This document shows positions 58,284 to 64,000 of a DNA stretch of 64,000 nucleotides, piece by piece. The notes beneath the pieces were generated by a model. The model made no database searches, was not told where the DNA came from, and saw only the letters and a program-made list of their open reading frames with translations. The translations under genes were made by a program, and so were the position numbers. Source of the stretch: Cryptomeria japonica (lineage: Eukaryota; Streptophyta; Pinopsida; Cupressales; Cupressaceae); contig NC_081406.1 in the NCBI RefSeq assembly GCF_030272615.1, forward strand, positions 263,342,624 through 263,406,623, read 5' to 3'. How positions within the stretch are numbered: the stretch's first letter is position 1; every line of letters begins with the position of its first letter.

Positions 58284-61088
58284 CCATGTCCCTTGTTACT
58301 AATCAAAAAATTTGATTTTTTTGTGATTTTAGCTCGCAGGTGACGATTCACCGTTTTCGCCTACTATTCAGCGTATCCACAACATTGTTTGAACGTTTCT
58401 GCAAGCAATCAATGTAACCTTTTTAAATTTGAATTTTTGACCTGCCTTTTTTGCAGGTTTCAACAATCAATGTATGCACTTGTAGATCGATGCATCCACA
58501 GTGTCTTTAGACACTCTAGTTTAAGAACTTTAATTTTAGCATCTACTTTTTGTTTTAAAGAAAAAAAAACACAAAAAATATTTAAAAAAGGATATAAAAA
58601 GAACCAAAAATAAATAAAAATTAGACTAGGTTGTCTTTTTGTTTTTCAACAATTTTTAGGCCTCTAAGTTAATTTTTTGGGTTTCTGGCGGGTCAACGCT
58701 TGCACAGACACAACAGCGGCTGCGCTGGATCAGATATCCCGCCCGAATTTTAAATTTCAAATTCAAATTTTAAAGTTTTAACTAAATCTGTGAGCATTTA
58801 ATTCTCTATGTTTTGAAGCCTATGCATACACATTGACGTTTGCACTAGGCATTAATGTTGCGCAGAAGGTAACATTTGAATTTAAAAGTTAAAATTTTTT
58901 CAAATTTTTGCATTTCCCACTTTTTGTTCAGTAGGTGTGCATAGTCTCCTTCAATGTTTGTGTAGATGCTGCCATCACTTGTGGATCAGCGCCTATGTTG
59001 TATCCTTAGAGTTTTTGAGTTACTGATCAAATTTTGAGGTTTTGCAGATTTTTTCTCGCTTGTCCAAGACTAAGAATCAAACTATTAATGGTTTTTTGTT
59101 GCAACACACTTGTCCAAGACACATTTTTTCCACTAGTTTTGTTTTGTTTTGTGCATTCTAAAACCATAAACATGTGGGCTTAAAATGAACAAGTGTTTTA
59201 TGTGTTTTGTGCGCTTGCACGCTTAGTGTTGAGTGGATCCACCATTACACTCAAGTATCCTCTCCCCTCACCTTCACGGATATTGGGTGTAAGAGAAAGA
59301 GTGATCAACAATGTCCTTATTTTGTTTTTGTGGTAGAGGGATATTTCTTGATTGGGAATTTCATCACCCCACAAGGATACTTTGAATTGGGACACATCAG
59401 GGATATCAACTCTCCTGACGCGATCTCGAGAGGGTTTTTTCGAGACGCTATATAAATAAGTTGGTCAAGCGGTTGAGGTGCTAAGTGAATTTGACGTATG
59501 TGGAGGTCCTCCCTACACTGATAAGCTCGGTTAGAGACTTAAGTGGATTGCTTCAATAATCCTTCGTTGGATTGGTGATCCCTCAGAAGCTACACTAGAC
59601 ACCAATTTTAGTATCCAAAATCCTACATTTGATAGTGCAGGAAATGCAAATCATACCCTGAAGTTACCTCTCATGTACCCACTCAGGATGAGATAAGAAT
59701 TCCCCATATCATAGATCCTTGGATCTTTGGGATAAGAGAATCTGGTATGCCCAAGAAGTGAGTGCACTGTAAGAGGGACCCATTGCTACCAGAATCTCTA
59801 TCCATCTGCCTAAGTGAGGTATCACTTGTGCGAGAGGCCTATCAAGTGGTTTCCACTTTCCAGCCTAAGTCATATGTTTTAAAGCATGTTTTCATTTGTG
59901 CTAAATCTGTGAAATTCATTTGGGCTACTCTAGGCCCCCATCACTTTCACAATCAGTGTTGAGTGTTACACTTGGCTAATGTGTATACTTTTCTTGATGT
60001 TTTCTTGCCAATAGTAGTTGACAATCACCCGCCTTTGAACATTCTTTTTTTTCCAAACACTTTCCCAAACATTTGAAAACCTTTCATAATCAAATTTTTG
60101 CAAGTCAAACCTAAGTTCCACACATTTTCAACAGTTTTCCTTCATGCCCACATCAACCCAACATCCTAGAAGATTAATCCATCGCCGAGTCAAAAATAAG
60201 AAACTTAGCTTGAAGAAATTTCTTAAGTGCTACAAGTTTTTGTATATCAACCGCAAGATCTTGTTGAAACATAGGACCTTTTTGCACCAATTCCACAACT
60301 ATCTATGTGGTTGTAGAAATGAGTTTGAGGAGGAATCCTTAAGAGCTTGTGCCTTCATGCAAATAAGTGGTTTATCCCAAGACATTAACTTTAGTGGGCC
60401 TGTCAATTTGTCCTACCTACCTGAGAATCCCATCACCTATTGAGTCATCCTAGGGTGACCTTTTCTTTTCATCACTTCTCCTCTTTCAAAATCAATCTTT
60501 ACTTCCATAATTCACCACCTAATCATCTTTCAAGGACTTAGCACAATTTTATCAAATAAATCAATCATCTTCAACCTTAATCCCCATCAATTCTTAATCA
60601 AATCCAAATCATCCAAAATCATCCAAAATCAACTAATCAATCAGCATCATCCAAAGGTTCACTTATTTGTGAAGTTTAATTTAGACCTTATCTTAAACCA
60701 ATCAATCATTTTTCTTTTGTGCTTGGGGAAGAATCTACCCCAAGTACCTTTTCTTAATCACTTTGGGTTGATCCAAACCCTAATCCTTTGGCCCTATTTT
60801 TCCTTGGAACACAAGTTTGTCCCACGTAAGAGAAGGCTTAATCCATTGATCATGATCACAAGGTCTAAATGTTACCTAGCTTAGTTGTCACCTTGCTAGG
60901 GTTTCATCTTCTAATCTAATCAAACTTGTGCTAATCAACGGACTCCATCCAAATCAATTTTGATCCAAATCAAGTCAACATCAATTTTTTTTAAGTCAAT
61001 CATCACCTCTTCCCATCTAAATCTCACAAAAATCTTCACCTCTTAAGGTCACTCATGTATGGTCTTAACTTGATCACAAAAATAAAAT
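58284..61088 (+). other. Long gypsy leader with possible decayed upstream ORF
   Basis: About 2.8 kb before gag. Coding-like pieces occur at 59207-59455, around 59490-59690 (frame-broken), 59762-59962 (LSEVSLVREAYQVVSTFQPK) and 60144-60443 (RRLIHRRVKNKKLSLKKFLK, then CRNEFEEESLRACAFMQISG). They could be remnants of the extra ORF that some Ogre-type elements carry upstream of gag. I recognise no domain. 58284-59200 shows no coding signal. Confidence 0.4.
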
Positions 61089-62400
61089 ATGGTTGCCCAA
61101 AGCAACAATGATAATATGCCCGAGTATAGAGACCCCTTCATTCAAGATCCTTAGCTCGAAGAGAAGCAACTTGTTGAGCAACCCGATCTTTCTCCACGTG
61201 TCCAATCCTTCATCAATGACCCTTATAATCAAGATATGATGGAGAAATTTTTCAATAATGATGCCAATAGACTCGTGACTGAACTCATCACCCAGGGGGC
61301 ATGATTGCCCACTAACCTTGATAGGACCATCCTTGATAAGCCACCCCAAGGTGACCTTGTAAATTGACCCATACTTGATCCTCTTCTTCACCCTCCACCT
61401 GCATCATTTGTACCCACAACTTCTATTCCTGCAACCACTTTGCCTTTGCTTTATGTTCCTCCTCATATTTCTAATCCCTTGGGATCATCCGCTTCTCTTC
61501 ACAATAGGGCCAACTATATCAACATGAGATTACCTTTTTCTACCATAGTATGAGGGTCACAAGCTTTAGATATCTCACAACCTCCTCATTCTTCATATCA
61601 ATACATTGGTGGTGGTATCCCCTCTTCATCTCATCAAATCCCCATATTTAACATGGGTTAAAATGTCCCTAATGTCCACACTCAACAACCTGACATCATC
61701 AAAAAATTTAGGACATGAAGGACCTCATAAAAAACTTTAAGGAAGGGACAAATAAGAGACCTTATTCTTTTCAAGAAATATGTCCTCATCCTTATGACTC
61801 ATCCATTTCTATCACTCCATATCCACCCGGTTTTGAGATACACAAGTTCAAGAAATACAAGGGTGAGGGCTATCCTAGGCATCACGTCCTTGAATTCTAC
61901 ATCTTATGCCAAGAAGTCTCCTATAGTGACGTCTATCTCAAAAGACTCTTCCCAAAGAGTCTCACTGAAGAGGCCCTTGCTTGGTTCTCCACTCTACCCC
62001 AAGGCTCCATCACATCATTTCCTAATTTGGTCAAAAAATTTATGGATCATTATGCTTACAATACTGAGAATGATACTTCTATGATAGACCTATGCAACAC
62101 AAAGCAGAGGCCAAGAGAAACCTTCATCAACTTTCTTCAAATATGGCAACATCTTATTAAAAGGTTCCCTTGGATGATACCAGAGCTAAATCAAATCAAG
62201 TTATTCTAATGCAATTTGATACCAAAGTTATCCAAACCATTAACTTGTCAATGCTTAACCTTTTATGTGAAAATATCCAAGAAGGGGATAGCTTTAGAGT
62301 GTATGCTCTTAGAGGATGGAACTATAAAACCTTATAAGAAATCAACTTAGAATTTCTCCTCTCATAATGACAAGCCAAAATTCTAGTCCAAAAATAAAAA
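61089..62400 (+). pseudogene. Gypsy gag
   Basis: ATG 61089 (MVAQSNNDNMPEYRDPFIQD) is followed by a decayed N-terminal part with several stops. After a frameshift near 61710 comes an open stretch 61715-62209 with YKGEGYPRHHVLEFYI, LFPKSLTEEALAWFSTLPQG, SITSFPNLVKKFMDHYAYN and KQRPRETFINFLQIWQHL. This is the Retrotrans_gag capsid domain (AxxWFxxLPxGSIxSFxxLxxxF). After TAA at 62207 the phase goes on with NLIPKLSKPL. Gag would form the particle that packages element RNA. Confidence 0.88.
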
Positions 62401-62539
62401 TGTTGTTAATGATGGAGTCATTGATGCCAAATGCATCCAAACTATTACGGTACCATCGAAAACCACCACCAAAAACTTCTTCAATGTTCACAATCAATCA
62501 AACCCATCCAATCAATGACAACCCCACAATACTACATCC

Positions 62540-63841
62540 ATCCAAGGTTTCCACCCTCGGTCCAATAATCAGTGTGAGTACAGCCTGCTAGGTGAGCCCA
62601 TTGAGGTAATCTTCCAGAAGCTTGCCAAGGCTGGTGTTATTGTTTTCCCAATGACACACCCTTTTGATCCTAGTAAACCCAAGCCCTAAGGGTACAATGA
62701 GAATGAATATTGCAATTATCATCATATCGATGGTCATGACACATGTAAGTGTATGAAACTCAAGAATTATATCCAAGACCTAATTAACAAGGGAAATATT
62801 AAGGTTGATGCTGCTAAATTTAGTAATTCAAATGATAAGCTTAAAATGTATTAGGACCCATTTCTTAAGTATGGTAAAGACAAGGCCTCATTATCTCACA
62901 AGGTCAACTATGATTATACCGACTACATCTTCGGTTTTGACTCCTTAGTGGGTCACATAGAACCTGTTGATACCTCTATCAATACCATCACCATCAAAGG
63001 CGTTGATCCCTCATCCACCACTCGTAGACCCCAGATCACCATTCAGGGTGCTCCTCCAACTCAATCCTCAAGTTGCCCCTCCCAAGCTAAGATAGTCATC
63101 CAAGGCACTCCTCCTTCCAATTATTATAATGACTGCAACGTTACCACCCGTAGAATGAGAGTGACTATTCTAGGAGCTCCTCCTCCTCCTCCTCAACCCC
63201 CCATGTCATCCACTTGATGTTATTACATCATTGATCACCTCAGGAAGACTCTTGCATAGATTTCCATTCTTGAACTTCTCAAGACTTCCCCCGTTCACAA
63301 AGAGATCCTTGAGAAAGCCCTCCTTGAATCCCGCATCCTTGATAACATAAAAGATGAACAATTTAAATCCTTGATAGGTAACCTTGTTGCATAATTTCAC
63401 CTTGTTTTCACTTCCAAGGATGCACCCCTCGATAAGGCATCTCACAATAAGCCCCTTCATATTGAAGCCTTTGTACAAAAACATAAGGTTAAGAGAGTCC
63501 TCGTAGATGGTGGATCTCACTTAAATCTATGTACATATAAATTAATTAAACAATTGGGAATCTATGAAGACCTGATTGATCCATTGGGTAAGATGACAAT
63601 AAAGGCATATGATGATGCAGAGAGAGTTTCTAAGGGAATCATTACCTTGCCTCTCCAAGTGGGCCCTGTTGTTGTAGATACAGTCTGCAAAGTTTTGTAC
63701 CTTGATCTCCCTTACAACATTCTCCTTGTTCATCCATGGATCTATTCCCTCCAAGTTGTTTCCTCCACTTACCATCAATGCCTTAAATTCCCATTCGATG
63801 GTAGGGAGATCACTATCTGTGTTGACCTGCAACCCTCTTAG
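62540..63841 (+). pseudogene. Gypsy Zn-binding segment and aspartic protease
   Basis: In the same phase as the gag core: GEPIEVIFQKLAKAGVIVFP, then YCNYHHIDGHDTCKCMKL, the C..H...GH.T..C knuckle-like segment of this group, and IQDLINKGNI. A Thr/Pro-rich linker (ITIKGVDPSSTTRRPQITIQ) has near-repeats ITIKG / ITIQG / IVIQG / VTILG. The protease follows: VKRVLVDGGSHLNLCTYKL (catalytic Asp codon 63506-63508, in the D-G-G form common in plant gypsy) and LDLPYNILLVHPWIYSLQVV with STYHQCLKFP. Stops occur at several points (for example 62853, 63217, 63393). TAG at 63839 is followed by more in-phase codons to the window end. Confidence 0.85.
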
Positions 63842-64000
63842 TATTGCAAACTGCTCGAAGGGAAGCATCCTTATCATTGTCTACTTAATAGGCTTTCTTT
63901 GCTTCCTCCATCTAATCCATCCAATTTTACATCAACCTCATCTGCATCTAAGATCCAAATCAAAGATAATGCCCATGGAGAGTACATCTTGCAAAATTCT

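Larger units (their letters stand above)
56997..64000 (+). mobile_element. Ty3/gypsy retrotransposon (Tat/Ogre-like), cut by window end
   Basis: A probable LTR (56997-58262) is followed by TGGCATGCCCCGTGG, a likely primer site, a leader of about 2.8 kb, gag (61089-62400), a Zn/His-Cys segment and an aspartic protease (63300-63841). RT and the rest lie beyond 64000. The gag motif A.WF..LP.GSI.SF, the YC.YH...GHDT..C segment and the LL..PWI protease end are typical of plant gypsy elements, and the long leader suits Tat/Ogre. It probably inserted into the non-coding LTR element on its left. Confidence 0.75.

Noticed and set aside
59462-59490. tRNA-like 'ggtcaagcggttgaggtgctaag' resembling an A box of a Ser/Leu tRNA
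   Set aside because: No B box (GGTTCGAATCC type), no acceptor stem pairing and no 3' half of a tRNA follow, so neither a tRNA nor a tRNA-derived SINE can be supported.
1-64000. Direct-repeat spacing that might suggest a CRISPR array, or prokaryotic operons
   Set aside because: Repeats here are LTRs, TIRs, microsatellites and local duplications in plant DNA. No regular repeat-spacer array or operon-like gene spacing exists.

Overview
This window is plant nuclear DNA made almost entirely of nested, decayed transposable elements. I found no intact host gene, rRNA, tRNA or CRISPR array. The plant assignment rests on three things: L1-type LINEs with a DUF4283/zinc-knuckle ORF1 and an RNase H after the RT zinc-binding domain, LTR elements primed by initiator Met-tRNA, and a fragment of an NPF (nitrate/peptide) transporter gene. 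The density and nesting fit a large, repeat-rich genome such as a conifer or other gymnosperm. That last step is inference; the species cannot be read from the sequence.

Layout. 1-1690: purine-rich tandem units with (GA)n tracts. 1690-2950: AT-rich DNA around an unusually CpG-rich block at about 1980-2600. 2950-6640: a 5'-truncated LINE with a long decayed extra ORF downstream of RNase H. 6640-10402: anonymous non-coding DNA. 10408-18112: full-length Copia element 1 (+), with ~1.5 kb LTRs and TTAAA target duplication. 18426-33423: a LINE with an 18-bp target duplication, split by full-length Copia element 2 (-, 21852-29504, ATGGT duplication) of the same family as Copia 1. 33442-34666: anonymous. 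34670-45536: a 10.87-kb CACTA DNA transposon with TIRs and AGT duplication. It carries an antisense LINE piece, an RNase H piece, a possible transposase-associated ORF and an NPF transporter exon. 46536-52318: Copia element 3 (+, TTTGT duplication). 52511-56996: an LTR plus Met-tRNA primer site followed by 3.7 kb without coding capacity, like a large non-autonomous LTR derivative. 56997-64000: a Ty3/gypsy element, probably Tat/Ogre-like, with a probable LTR, a long leader, gag and protease. It runs off the window.

Insertion order can be read from the target duplications. Copia 2 is younger than the LINE it splits. Copia 1, that LINE, the CACTA and Copia 3 each interrupt older anonymous sequence. 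The gypsy element appears to interrupt the non-coding LTR element.

Every coding region here is broken, mostly by C-to-T or G-to-A nonsense changes as expected from decay of methylated cytosines. The most notable signals are: (i) the hexamer ACCGAG, strongly over-represented on the sense strand of the Copia 1/2 family in LTR and coding DNA and in all three codon phases; (ii) the CACTA element with captured NPF sequence; (iii) extra ORFs after the RNase H of both LINEs.
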